Part shown: in pieces, positions 17,141-25,492 of the stretch
Position numbering within the stretch: the stretch's first letter is position 1
Layout of the letters: each line of letters starts with the position of its first letter
Assembly (NCBI RefSeq): GCF_045348435.1
Contig: NZ_CP157484.1
Location: forward strand, 310,001-374,000
Direction: 5' to 3'
Length of the DNA stretch: 64,000 nucleotides
DNA from: Alsobacter sp045348435
GTDB lineage: Bacteria > Pseudomonadota > Alphaproteobacteria > Rhizobiales > Beijerinckiaceae
Notes under the pieces: model-generated
Seen by the model: the letters and a program-made list of their open reading frames with translations, nothing else
Databases searched by the model: none
What the model was told of the DNA's origin: nothing
Translations under genes and position numbers: made by a program

Positions 17141-17561
17141 TGGCCTCAATCCCCGTCTACTGTGTTGCCGTTCTGAATTCGCGACCGCAGCTTCTTGAAG
17201 GCCGTCGATGTCGCCAATTCACGCATGCTCGTCACTTTGCGAATCCACCCGCGTGCGCCGCTCCGCATCGCGGAGCACGGGGTTTCTGCTTGGGCCGTTC
17301 GAGTGGTTCGCCGCACCACATGTCGTATTTGACAGTCGTGAACCTACGATATCGCGTGACTCACGTGCAAGAGTCCGGCGGCGACGGGGCGTGTTTTCAA
17401 CAAGGATCGTGGCGGGAAAGAGTCAGTGCCGGGGTTGACGGCTCCGCATTGTTACGAACCGCGCTTGTGCTTGAAGATCTTCATCCGGAATCTATGCGGG
17501 CGGAACATTCGTCCAAATCAAGGACTTGGGTCGTTGGGGTCGCCTCGCCGACCCGATTTCG

Positions 17562-17590
17562 TTGACACGAAAGCGGCTCGTCCCCATAGT
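17562..17590 (+). promoter_or_regulatory. Sigma-70-like promoter for the argD operon
   Basis: TTGACA (17562-17567), a 17-base spacer, then CATAGT (17585-17590). The -35 is a full consensus match. Transcription would start near 17597, giving a leader of about 60 bases before the argD ATG. Confidence 0.6.
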
Positions 17591-17596
17591 TTGAGG

Positions 17597-17629
17597 GTGC
17601 CGCCCCGGTCGGGCGGCACTTCCTTTTTT
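17597..17629 (+). terminator. Terminator-like hairpin in the argD leader
   Basis: GTGCCGCCC (17597-17605) pairs perfectly with GGGCGGCAC (17611-17619) around a 5-base loop, followed by TTCC and six T. This is a textbook intrinsic terminator shape, but it lies between a promoter and argD. It could be an attenuator, the end of an upstream small RNA, or a 5'-protective hairpin. Confidence 0.6.
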
Positions 17630-17658
17630 GGGCCCCTGTCGAGGAAAGACGATCCATC

Positions 17659-18873
17659 ATGGCCGAAGAGAGCCTCAAGCCGTCGCCGCTGCTTCCGACC
17701 TTCGCGCGCGCGGACCTCTCCTTCGAGCGAGGAGAGGGGCCCTGGCTCTTCACGGATCGAGGCGAGCGCTATCTCGATTTCGGGGCCGGCATCGCCGTGA
17801 ACGCCCTTGGGCACGCGCACCCGCATCTCATCGAGGCGCTGGAGGCGCAGGCCCGCAAGGTCTGGCACGTGTCCAACCTGTTCCGCATCCCGGAAGGCGA
17901 GAAGCTGGCGCAGCGCCTCGTCGACGCGACCTTCGCCGACACGGTGTTCTTCGCCAATTCCGGCGCGGAGGCGAACGAGGCGGCCATCAAGATGGCCCGC
18001 AAGTATCACGCCGTGAACGGCCAGCCCGAGCGCTTCCGCATCCTCACCGTGGAGGGCGCGTTCCATGGCCGCACGCTCGCCACCCTGGCGGCCGGCGGGC
18101 AGCAGAAATACCTGGAGGGCTTCGGCCCCAAGGCCGACGGCTTCGACCAGGTCCCGTATGGCGATCACGAGGCCCTGAAGGCCGCGATCACGCCCGAGAC
18201 GGCCGCCATCATGGTCGAGCCGATCCAGGCGGAGGGCGGCGTGCGGGCGATCCCGCCGCAATGCCTGCGCGGCCTGCGCCAGCTCTGCGACGAGCACGGC
18301 ATGCTGCTGATCTTCGACGAGGTGCAGACGGGCGTCGGCCGCACGGGCAAGTTCTTCGCCTATGAGCGCGCCGGCGTGACGCCGGACATCATGTCGGTGG
18401 CCAAGGGCATCGGCGGCGGGTTCCCGCTGGGCGCGTGCCTGGCCACGCGCGAAGCCGGCAAGGGCATGACGGCCGGCACCCACGGCACCACCTTCGGCGG
18501 CAATCCGCTCGCCATGGCGGTCGGGAACGCCGTCCTGGACGTCGTGCTCGCGCCAGGCTTCCTGGAGAATGTCGAGCGCACAGGCCTCAAGCTGAAGCAG
18601 CGCCTCGCCGAGCTGAAGGACCGCCACCCCTCCGTCATCGAGGAGATCCGCGGCGAGGGCTTGCTGCTCGGCATCCGCACCCGCGCATCCAATGTCGAGT
18701 TCGCCGCGGCCGCCCGGGAGGAGCATCTCCTCAGCATCCCGGCGGGCGACAACGTGGTGCGCCTGCTGCCGCCGCTGATCATCTCCGACGCGGACGTGGC
18801 GGAGGCCTTCGACCGCCTCGACCGGGCCTGCGGCCGCATCGAGCGCGCCGCCCAGAAGGGAGCCGCGGCATGA
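17659..18873 (+). CDS. argD: Acetylornithine aminotransferase
   Basis: A 404-residue PLP-dependent class III aminotransferase that converts N-acetylglutamate semialdehyde to N-acetylornithine in arginine synthesis; it may also serve lysine synthesis. Signatures are FFANSGAEANEAAIKMAR, FHGRTLATLAAGGQ, IFDEVQTGVGRTG and SVAKGIGGGFPLGA with the PLP lysine at residue 249. A GAGGAAAG element lies upstream of the ATG. Its stop overlaps the argF start (ATGA), and argF and hslO follow in one operon. Succinylornithine transaminase is the main alternative, but the argF neighbour settles it. Confidence 0.94.
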   Translation: MAEESLKPSPLLPTFARADLSFERGEGPWLFTDRGERYLDFGAGIAVNALGHAHPHLIEALEAQARKVWHVSNLFRIPEGEKLAQRLVDATFADTVFFANSGAEANEAAIKMARKYHAVNGQPERFRILTVEGAFHGRTLATLAAGGQQKYLEGFGPKADGFDQVPYGDHEALKAAITPETAAIMVEPIQAEGGVRAIPPQCLRGLRQLCDEHGMLLIFDEVQTGVGRTGKFFAYERAGVTPDIMSVAKGIGGGFPLGACLATREAGKGMTAGTHGTTFGGNPLAMAVGNAVLDVVLAPGFLENVERTGLKLKQRLAELKDRHPSVIEEIRGEGLLLGIRTRASNVEFAAAAREEHLLSIPAGDNVVRLLPPLIISDADVAEAFDRLDRACGRIERAAQKGAAA

Positions 18874-19838
18874 GCGCGACGATCTCGATCGGCGCCCCGG
18901 ACCGGGCGTCCACGGCCGTGCGGCACTTCCTCGACCTGACGCCCTTCACCGGCGACGAGCTCAGGCGCGTCCTCGACGCGTCGGCGGCGATGAAGCGCGC
19001 CCGGCGCAAGGGCCAGCCGCCGGCCGAGCGCCCGCTCGCCGGCAAGACCCTGGCGATGATCTTCGACAAGCCGTCGACGCGCACGCGCGTGTCGTTCGAC
19101 GTCGCCATGCGCGAACTCGGCGGCGAGACCATCATGCTCACCGGGGCCGAGATGCAGCTCGGCCGCGGCGAGACCATCGCCGACACCGCCCGCGTGCTGT
19201 CGCGCTATGTCGACGCCATCGTCATCCGCATGCTGGACGCCAAGGCGGTCGCCGAACTGGCCGAGCACGCCACCGTGCCGGTCATCAACGGGCTGACCAA
19301 GCTGTCGCATCCCTGCCAGGTGATGGCCGACGTGCTCACCTTCGAGGAGCATCGCGGCCCCATCAAGGGCAAGACGGTGGCCTGGGTGGGGGACGCCAAC
19401 AACGTCCTGGCGTCCTGGGTGCACGCCGCCGCGCGCTTCGACTTCCGCCTGAACATCGCCGCGCCCGAGCAACTCGCCCCGCCGGCCGACCTGCTCGCCT
19501 GGGCGCGTCGCGAGGGCGCCCGCGTCGCCGCGATGGTGGATCCCCAGGAGGCCGTGGCCGACTCCGACTGCATCGTCACCGACTGCTGGGTGTCGATGGG
19601 AGACGAGGACGCCGGCCGCCGGCACAACCTGCTGGCGCCCTACCAGGTCAACGCCAAGCTGTTGAAACAGGCGGACCCCAAGGCCATCTTCATGCATTGC
19701 CTCCCCGCCCATCGCGGCGAGGAGGTGACGGACGAGGTCATGGACGGCCCGCAGTCGGTCGTTTTCGACGAAGCCGAGAACCGCCTGCACGCCCAGAAGG
19801 GCGTGCTCGCCTGGTGTCTCGGAGCATTGGATCAATGA
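18870..19838 (+). CDS. argF: Ornithine carbamoyltransferase
   Basis: A 322-residue enzyme that makes citrulline from ornithine and carbamoyl phosphate. The carbamoyl-phosphate site STRTR is at 69-73; HPCQ, the ornithine-binding SMG loop (WVSMGDED) and HCLPAHRGEEV are all present. Length is normal for the catabolic/anabolic OTC family. ATG 18870 overlaps the argD stop, and its own stop overlaps the hslO start (ATGA), so all three genes are probably translationally coupled. Confidence 0.96.
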   Translation: MSATISIGAPDRASTAVRHFLDLTPFTGDELRRVLDASAAMKRARRKGQPPAERPLAGKTLAMIFDKPSTRTRVSFDVAMRELGGETIMLTGAEMQLGRGETIADTARVLSRYVDAIVIRMLDAKAVAELAEHATVPVINGLTKLSHPCQVMADVLTFEEHRGPIKGKTVAWVGDANNVLASWVHAAARFDFRLNIAAPEQLAPPADLLAWARREGARVAAMVDPQEAVADSDCIVTDCWVSMGDEDAGRRHNLLAPYQVNAKLLKQADPKAIFMHCLPAHRGEEVTDEVMDGPQSVVFDEAENRLHAQKGVLAWCLGALDQ

Positions 19839-20800
19839 CGCAAACGCATCCCGAGAAGGACGACCGCATCATCCCGTTCGCGGTCGAACCCCTCGAGGCG
19901 CGCGGACGCATCGCGCGCCTCGGTCCCATGGTGGACAGCATCCTCGAGCGCCACGCCTATCCCGCGCCGGTCTCCCGGCTCTTGGGCGAGATGGTGACGC
20001 TCGCGGTCCTGCTGGGCACCTCGCTCAAATTCGAGGGCCGCTTCCAGCTGCAGACCCGCACCGACGGCGCGGTCGACATGCTGGTCGTCGACTTCGAGGC
20101 GCCCGACCGCGTGCGCGCCTATGCGCGCTTCGACGCAGAGCGTCTCGACGCGTTGGGCGCGGACCCCGTCCCGACGCAGCTGCTCGGCCGCGGCCATCTG
20201 GCGCTCACCATCGACCAGGGCGCGGACATGTCCCGCTACCAGGGCATCGTGTCGCTCGATGGCCAGACCATCGAGGAGGCCGCGCACCAGTATTTCCAGC
20301 AGTCGGAGCAGATCCCCACGCGCGTGCGCATCGCGGTCGGCGAGACGCTGGGCACGGGCGGACGCGCGCACGCCTGGCGGGCCGGCGGCGTAATGGTGCA
20401 ATTCCTGCCCACGTCGGCGGACCGCCTCCGCCAGGCCGACCTGCCGCCGGGCGACGCGCCGGAAGGCGCCTCCCTGCACACGCCGCAGGAGGACGACGCC
20501 TGGGTGGAGGCCCGGTCCCTGGTCGAGACGGTGGAGGATCACGAGCTGATCGATCCGACGCTGACCAGCGAGACGCTGCTCTACCGGCTCTTCCATGAGC
20601 GCGGCGTGCGGGTGTTCGAGGCCCAGCCGGTCGTGGAGCGCTGCCGCTGCACGCGCGACCGCATCGTCTCGATGCTGAGGCAGTTCTCCGACGAGGAGCG
20701 CAGCTCCATGGTGGGCGACGACGGCCGCATCGGCATCACCTGCGAGTTCTGCTCCACCCACTACCATGTCGACCCCGAGGAGGTCGGCGTCGACGCCTGA
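19835..20800 (+). CDS. hslO: Redox-regulated chaperone Hsp33
   Basis: A 321-residue cytoplasmic holdase chaperone activated by oxidation. The C-terminal zinc switch is intact: Cys270 and Cys272 in RCRCTRD, and Cys303 and Cys306 in TCEFCSTHY. Upstream is the conserved substrate-binding core, with GRGHLALTIDQG and YFQQSEQIPT. ATG 19835 overlaps the argF stop. An argD-argF-hslO order is common in alphaproteobacteria. The gene is convergent with argE, with only 30 bases between them. Confidence 0.95.
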   Translation: MTQTHPEKDDRIIPFAVEPLEARGRIARLGPMVDSILERHAYPAPVSRLLGEMVTLAVLLGTSLKFEGRFQLQTRTDGAVDMLVVDFEAPDRVRAYARFDAERLDALGADPVPTQLLGRGHLALTIDQGADMSRYQGIVSLDGQTIEEAAHQYFQQSEQIPTRVRIAVGETLGTGGRAHAWRAGGVMVQFLPTSADRLRQADLPPGDAPEGASLHTPQEDDAWVEARSLVETVEDHELIDPTLTSETLLYRLFHERGVRVFEAQPVVERCRCTRDRIVSMLRQFSDEERSSMVGDDGRIGITCEFCSTHYHVDPEEVGVDA

Positions 20801-20830
20801 CCTTCGGGACCGCGCGCCTCCCGGCCCGCT

Positions 20831-21994
20831 TCAGGCCGAGCAGGTCGCGATGAGCTTGCGCATGAAGGCCACGCCGCGTTCGATCTCGTCCAGGGTGATG
20901 TACTCGTCGGGCTGATGCGCCTGGTTGATCGAGCCCGGCCCGCACACGATCGTCGGCAGCCCGTGCCGCTGGAACTGCCCGGCCTCCGTGCCGTACGGCA
21001 CCGTGATGGTGCTGTTCCGGCCCGCCAGCCGCAGGGCGAGCGTCTCGGCCGCCGAGCCCGGATCGGGCTCGAGCCGCGGCACGTCGACCTCCAGGATGGT
21101 CTCCACCGAGCCGGGCCAGCCGTCGCGGGTCAGCCTCGGGATCACGACGCGCTGGGCGTAGTCGTCCAGCATGCGGGCGACCTCGCGCTCGTCCGTGCCC
21201 GGCACGCCGCGGACCTCCCATTGGAAGTGGCAGATCTTGGCCAGGATGTTGCGGGCCGTCCCGCCATGGATGGTCCCGACCTGCACCGAGGAGTAGGGCG
21301 GATCGAAACGCCCCGAAGGGTCGCCCCGCTCGCGGAACACGTCGGACAGGCGGTCCAGTTCGTGCACCAGCGCGGCGGCGGCGAAGACGGCGTTGGCGCC
21401 GAGTTCCGGCTTGGAGGAATGCGCCTCATGGCCGTGCACGTAGGTGTTGTAGGTGACGACGCTCTTGTGGGCGTCGGCGACCTGCAGCTCCGTCGGTTCG
21501 CCCACGATCACGGCCTGCGGCCGCGGCAGGTCCTTGCCCATGCGGGCGATGGTGTCGAGGACGCCCATGCAGGTCGTTTCCTCGTCATAGCTCAGCATGA
21601 TGTGGATCGGCGTCTTCAGCGCCGCGGCCTGCATCTCCGGCACGAGCGACAGCGCGATGGCCGCGAACGCCTTCATGTCGACCGCTCCGCGGCCATAGGC
21701 CCGCCCGTCCTGCACCCGCAGCGTGAACGGGTCCGTCGTCCAGGCCTGCCCGGCCACCGGCACCACGTCGGTATGGCCCGACAGGACGACGCCGCCCTTG
21801 TCAGTGGGCCCGATGGTGCAAAACAGCGCCGCCTTCTGGCCGTCCGCGTTGGGAACGCGGACGGACCGCACTCCCAGCCCGCCCAGCAGGCTCTCGACAT
21901 AGTCGATCAGCGGCAGGTTCGAGCGCGAGCTTTCCGTGTCGAACGAGACGAGCCGTTCCAGGATCGCCAAAGGCGTGGGGGAAATGGGGGTCAT
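20831..21994 (-). CDS. argE: Acetylornithine deacetylase
   Basis: A 387-residue M20-family metallohydrolase that releases ornithine and acetate from N-acetylornithine. Metal-binding signatures are LSGHTDVVPVAGQ, YGRGAVDMKAF (bridging Asp), YDEETTCMG and the late EAGQFQRHG. The start MTPISPTPLAILERLVSFDTE is placed at 21994, 20 bases after the trkH stop on the same strand, so the two are likely cotranscribed. A second arginine gene lies just across the convergent hslO end. Succinyl-diaminopimelate desuccinylase is the alternative, less likely from the motif set. Confidence 0.9.
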   Translation of the reverse strand: MTPISPTPLAILERLVSFDTESSRSNLPLIDYVESLLGGLGVRSVRVPNADGQKAALFCTIGPTDKGGVVLSGHTDVVPVAGQAWTTDPFTLRVQDGRAYGRGAVDMKAFAAIALSLVPEMQAAALKTPIHIMLSYDEETTCMGVLDTIARMGKDLPRPQAVIVGEPTELQVADAHKSVVTYNTYVHGHEAHSSKPELGANAVFAAAALVHELDRLSDVFRERGDPSGRFDPPYSSVQVGTIHGGTARNILAKICHFQWEVRGVPGTDEREVARMLDDYAQRVVIPRLTRDGWPGSVETILEVDVPRLEPDPGSAAETLALRLAGRNSTITVPYGTEAGQFQRHGLPTIVCGPGSINQAHQPDEYITLDEIERGVAFMRKLIATCSA

Positions 21995-22014
21995 CCGATG
22001 TCCAGTTGATGGGT

Positions 22015-23472
22015 CTATCCGCGCCAGAAGCGCGGAATGAAGAGCACGAACAGTGTGAAGATTTCCAGGCGGCCCAGCAGCATCGTGGCGACCATGACCC
22101 CATAGGTCGCCGTCGGCAGGCCCGCAGAGGCGACGCCTTGCCCCAGCTGCGGCCCGAACCCCGGCCCCGTGTTGGAGAGCAGCGCAGCCGCCGCGGAGAG
22201 CGACGCCCCAAGCTCGAGGCCGGTGAGGTTCAGGGCGAGGGCGGCCGCCCAAAACGCCGCCACATAGGCGATGAGGAAGCTGACGACGGCCAGCGCCGTC
22301 CCGTTGTCCACCGGCGCGCCCTCGAAGGTCAGCGGGGTCACCGAATGTGGCAGCCTGATGCGGCGCAGCGCCTGCTTCACCGTCTGGCCGAGGATCAGGA
22401 TCCGGAAGAGCTTCAGCCCGCCCGCCGTGGAGCCGCCGCATCCCCCGACGAAGAGCAGCGCAAACAGCACGGCCTGCGCGAACGGGCTCCAGGCCGCCCC
22501 GTCCGAGACCCTGAAGCCCGTGGTGGTGAGCGTGGAGACCGCGGCGAACAGCCCCTCCCGCAGCAGGCCGGGTCCCGGCGCTTCGCCGGACGCCGCCAGC
22601 GAGAGGGCGAGCAGCGCGGCGGCCGAAAGCCCGATGGCCCCGAAGGCGCGGATCTCATGCGAGCGCCAGGGCGCGACGCCGTCGCCGCGCAGGGCCCGGA
22701 CGAAGACCGCCAGCGGCAGCGCCCCGGCGATCATGAACAGGATCGCGGTCCACTCCACGCCCGCGCTGTGAAAATGCCCGATGGAGGCGTCATGCGTCGA
22801 GAAGCCGCCCGTCGAGACCGTCGCGAGCGCATGCGCGACGGCGTCGAAGGCGCTCATGCCTGAAAGCCCGTAACAGGCCGCGCAGGCGGCGATCAGTCCC
22901 GCATAGGCGGCCAGCGTCCGTCCCGCCATGGTCCTGGCCCGGGGATACAGGAGCTCGCGCCGCGGCGCGGCTTCGACCCGGACGACCTGGGCGCCTCCCA
23001 CCTGCAGGGCGGGGAGGATGACGACGCCCAGCATCAGCGCCCCGGCGCCGCCGAGGCCGTTCAGCATGGCCCGCCACAGCAGCGGTCCGGCGGAGAGCCC
23101 GTCGAGGCCCCGGATGGCCGTGCCGCCCGACGTGGTGAGGCCCGACATCGCCTCGAACAAAGCGGCCGGATAGGTCAGGGCCGTCTCGCCGAGCCAGAAG
23201 GGCGTCGCCGCGAACAAGGCGAGGACGAGCCACGCCATCGTGACGAACAGGAAGGCCTCTCGCACGCGGAAGGAGCGCGCCGGGGTTTCGCGCGTGGCGA
23301 GCGCGAGCGCCGCTCCGGCGAAGATCGTGAGACCGCCGGCGAGCGCGAAGACCCGCCAGCCCTCCTGGCCGGCCGCGAGGTCCGCCGCGGCGGGCGCGCC
23401 CATCAGGGCCCCGAGCAGCGTCAGCAGCAGGGCCACGGGATAGGCGACGGCGCGCAGGTCGATCACGGACAA
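22015..23472 (-). CDS. trkH: TrkH family potassium uptake protein
   Basis: A 485-residue membrane subunit of a Trk/Ktr potassium transporter. Four pore-loop filters are visible in order: TTSGGT, VSTGGFS, TTTGFR and NTGPGFG, each between two hydrophobic segments (M1-P-M2 repeats). The start appears to be TTG 23472, with GTG 23466 as an alternative. It requires a peripheral TrkA-type NAD-binding subunit, which is not encoded here. It is followed directly by argE. Confidence 0.92.
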   Translation of the reverse strand: MSVIDLRAVAYPVALLLTLLGALMGAPAAADLAAGQEGWRVFALAGGLTIFAGAALALATRETPARSFRVREAFLFVTMAWLVLALFAATPFWLGETALTYPAALFEAMSGLTTSGGTAIRGLDGLSAGPLLWRAMLNGLGGAGALMLGVVILPALQVGGAQVVRVEAAPRRELLYPRARTMAGRTLAAYAGLIAACAACYGLSGMSAFDAVAHALATVSTGGFSTHDASIGHFHSAGVEWTAILFMIAGALPLAVFVRALRGDGVAPWRSHEIRAFGAIGLSAAALLALSLAASGEAPGPGLLREGLFAAVSTLTTTGFRVSDGAAWSPFAQAVLFALLFVGGCGGSTAGGLKLFRILILGQTVKQALRRIRLPHSVTPLTFEGAPVDNGTALAVVSFLIAYVAAFWAAALALNLTGLELGASLSAAAALLSNTGPGFGPQLGQGVASAGLPTATYGVMVATMLLGRLEIFTLFVLFIPRFWRG

Positions 23473-23571
23473 ACCGGTTCGGGACGGCGGCGGGATCCGG
23501 AAGCGCAGGGAGAGGCGGGTTTCGCGGATGGCGGGAGCGCCTGCGCCCTCCCATCGGAGACGCGCCGGGCC

Positions 23572-23964
23572 TTAGTGCATTACCCGCCTCTGGTTCGGGC
23601 TGTCGAGAGAGAAGGCCGGGATTTCCACGCCGAACATCTCGCCGGTCGCCGTCTGCATCTGGTATTCGCCCGACATGATGCCCTCGGACGTCTCCAGCGG
23701 GCAGCCGCTGGTGTATTCGAAGCGTTCGCCCGGGCCGAGCACGGGCTGTTTGCCGACCACGCCCTCGCCGCGCACCTCCTGAACGGCGCCCCTGGCGTCC
23801 CGGATGTGCCAGTAGCGCGACCGCAGCGTCACGGTTTCCTGGCCCAGATTGACGATCTCGACCGCGTAGGACCAGAAATACCGGCCTTTATCGGGGGAGG
23901 ACTGCTCCTCCATATAGGCCGGCGAGACGGTGACCTGGATCTGGCGGGTGACGGCCCGATACAT
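23572..23964 (-). CDS. apaG: ApaG family protein
   Basis: A 130-residue protein with the ApaG fold, an immunoglobulin-like beta sandwich. Conserved elements are YFWSYAVEIVNLG, VTLRSRYWHIRDA, GVVGKQPVLGPGERFEYTSGCPL and GIMSGEYQM. Function is not firmly established; links to magnesium, cobalt and Ap4A metabolism are reported for the family. The start MYRAVTRQIQVTVSP at 23964 is where homologues begin, and GGAG lies about 10 bases upstream. Confidence 0.93.
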   Translation of the reverse strand: MYRAVTRQIQVTVSPAYMEEQSSPDKGRYFWSYAVEIVNLGQETVTLRSRYWHIRDARGAVQEVRGEGVVGKQPVLGPGERFEYTSGCPLETSEGIMSGEYQMQTATGEMFGVEIPAFSLDSPNQRRVMH

Positions 23965-24053
23965 CGGCGAGCAAGCTCCTGCGACGCGCAGCGACAAAGA
24001 CGCATAGCCTCTAGGCTGTTTCGCGTCGGATGGGAAACGTCCGGCTCGCGCCG

Positions 24054-25256
24054 TCAGCCTCGCGCCGCCTGGGTGAAGTCCGAGATCAGGTCCTCGGCGT
24101 GCTCCAGGCCCACCGACAGGCGCAGCAGGCCCGGCGTGATGCCGAGCTCGGACCGCGCCTCCAGCGTCAGCCTCTGATGCGTGGTGGTGGCCGGGTGGGT
24201 CACGATGCTCTTGGCGTCGCCGAGATTGTTAGAGATCCGCACCAGCCGCAGCCGGTTGCCGAACGCGAAGGCGCCGGCCTTTCCACCCTCGACCTCGAAC
24301 GCGATCATGGTGCCGCCGCTGGCCATCTGGCGCTGCGCCAGCGCGTGCTGGGGGTGGTCCGGCCGCCCCGGATAGAGCACCCGCGATATGCCAGGAAGGC
24401 GCGCCAGCGCGTCGGCCAGTCGCGCCGCCGTGCGGGCCTGGCGCTCCACCCGGAGGCCCAGGGTTTCGAGCCCCTTCAGCAGCACCCAGGCGTTGAACGG
24501 CGACAGCGCCGGCCCGGTCTGGCGCAGGAGGTTGTGGATGTTGTCGTTGATGAACGACGCGGAGCCGAGGATCACGCCGCCGAGGCATCGGCCCTGGCCG
24601 TCGATGTGCTTGGTGGCGGAATAGACCACGCAGTCCGCCCCCAGCCGTAACGGCTTCTGGTGCATCGGGGTCGCCAGCACGTTGTCGACCACCAGCGTCG
24701 CGCCGGCCCGGTGGGCGATGTCCGCCACCGCCTCGACGTCGATGATCTCCAGGGTCGGGTTCGTCGGGCTTTCCAGGAGGAACGTCTTGGTGTTGGGCCG
24801 CGCCGCCGCCCGCCATTGCGCCAGGTCGGTCCCGTCCACCAGCGTGGACTCCACGCCGAAGCGCGGCAGCAGGTCCTCCACGACGTAGCGGCAGGAGCCG
24901 AACAGCGCCTTGGCGGCCACCACATGGTCGCCCGCCCGCACCTGGCCCATGAGGGCGGCCGTCACGGCGGCCATGCCGCTGGCGGTGGCGCGCGCGGCCT
25001 CGGCGCCCTCCAGCATGGCCATGCGCTGCTCGAACATCGCCACGGTGGGGTTGGAGAAGCGCGAATAGATGAAGCCGGGGTCCGACCCGTCGAAGCGCGC
25101 CTCGGCCGCCTCCATGGTGTCGTAGGCGAAGCCCTGCGTCAGGAACAGCGCCTCGGACATCTCGCCGAAGGAAGAGCGCGTCGTTCCGCCATGCACGAGC
25201 TGCGTGTCGGCGTGCAGGGCGGCGAGGTCGAGGCGGGGCTGGTGGTCAGGCGGCAT
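24054..25256 (-). CDS. metZ: O-succinylhomoserine sulfhydrylase
   Basis: A 400-residue Cys/Met-metabolism PLP enzyme. It makes homocysteine directly from O-succinylhomoserine and sulfide. Family motifs are FIYSRFSNPTV, LFGSCRYVVED, ESPTNPTLEIID, VVDNVLATP, and YSATKHIDGQGR with the PLP lysine; TKHIDGQGR is typical of MetZ rather than MetB or MetC. Start M at 25256 follows a SAM-II riboswitch and a terminator, which supports a methionine-biosynthetic role and shows the gene is shut off by S-adenosylmethionine. Confidence 0.94.
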   Translation of the reverse strand: MPPDHQPRLDLAALHADTQLVHGGTTRSSFGEMSEALFLTQGFAYDTMEAAEARFDGSDPGFIYSRFSNPTVAMFEQRMAMLEGAEAARATASGMAAVTAALMGQVRAGDHVVAAKALFGSCRYVVEDLLPRFGVESTLVDGTDLAQWRAAARPNTKTFLLESPTNPTLEIIDVEAVADIAHRAGATLVVDNVLATPMHQKPLRLGADCVVYSATKHIDGQGRCLGGVILGSASFINDNIHNLLRQTGPALSPFNAWVLLKGLETLGLRVERQARTAARLADALARLPGISRVLYPGRPDHPQHALAQRQMASGGTMIAFEVEGGKAGAFAFGNRLRLVRISNNLGDAKSIVTHPATTTHQRLTLEARSELGITPGLLRLSVGLEHAEDLISDFTQAARG

Positions 25257-25274
25257 CGCCGGTCTCCAGACATG

Positions 25275-25304
25275 AAAAAACCGGCCGGGTCGGGACCGGG
25301 CCGG
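25275..25304 (-). terminator. Intrinsic terminator of the metZ riboswitch
   Basis: On the minus strand a stem of nine pairs with one C-C mismatch (25281-25304, 4-base loop) is followed by six T (25275-25280), 18 bases before the metZ ATG. An alternative 7-bp stem (25316-25322 with 25299-25305) uses part of the same sequence and could serve as antiterminator. Confidence 0.8.
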
Positions 25305-25320
25305 GCATGCGCCGCCCCGG

Positions 25321-25378
25321 CCTTTTAGCAATTCGATCAGACGTGGCTGCAAGCCGGCCGGCGCAAAAGGACCACGAT
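25321..25378 (-). ncRNA. SAM-II riboswitch
   Basis: Read on the minus strand the segment holds ATCGTGG, a U-rich loop, GCCGGCCGGCTTGCAGCCACG, and the downstream GCTAAAAGG, which are the conserved blocks of the alphaproteobacterial SAM-II (metA motif) aptamer in the correct order. CGTGG and CCACG form P1, and the 3' block forms the pseudoknot. It binds S-adenosylmethionine and lies directly before metZ. Confidence 0.9.
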
Positions 25379-25387
25379 TTCCACACG

Positions 25388-25416
25388 TGCTTACGCCCCG
25401 CCCCGGCGAGCGTCAA
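25388..25416 (-). promoter_or_regulatory. Promoter of the metZ riboswitch transcript
   Basis: On the minus strand TTGACG (25411-25416) and TAAGCA (25388-25393) are 17 bases apart. The start would fall near 25381, just upstream of the aptamer, which supports the call despite the imperfect -10. Confidence 0.5.
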
Positions 25417-25492
25417 TGATCGGTTTGGCCTCGCGCGCCCGATGCGCTAGACGAGACGGAGGCCGGGCAGGACGCCCGGCGAGGACCGCGCC

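Larger units (their letters stand above)
17141..17658. other. 518-base divergent intergenic region between gcrA and argD
   Basis: No convincing gene. It holds five GANTC sites (17241-17245, 17358-17362, 17371-17375, 17420-17424, 17488-17492), a 7-bp perfect hairpin (17260-17276), a perfect 12-base palindrome TGAAGATCTTCA (17472-17483), a 6-bp hairpin (17537-17554), and the argD promoter and terminator-like hairpin listed separately. Base composition is noticeably less GC-rich than the genes. A small RNA could be hidden here. Confidence 0.6.

Noticed and set aside
17472..17483. ARG box for ArgR
   Set aside because: The arms are TGAA/TTCA with GATC between, not the TGAAT/ATTCA arms of ARG boxes, and no second copy is nearby.
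17140..17565. 141-residue plus-strand open frame in the gcrA-argD gap
   Set aside because: No ribosome-binding site, no recognisable fold, and it runs across the GANTC cluster and hairpins. More likely regulatory DNA.
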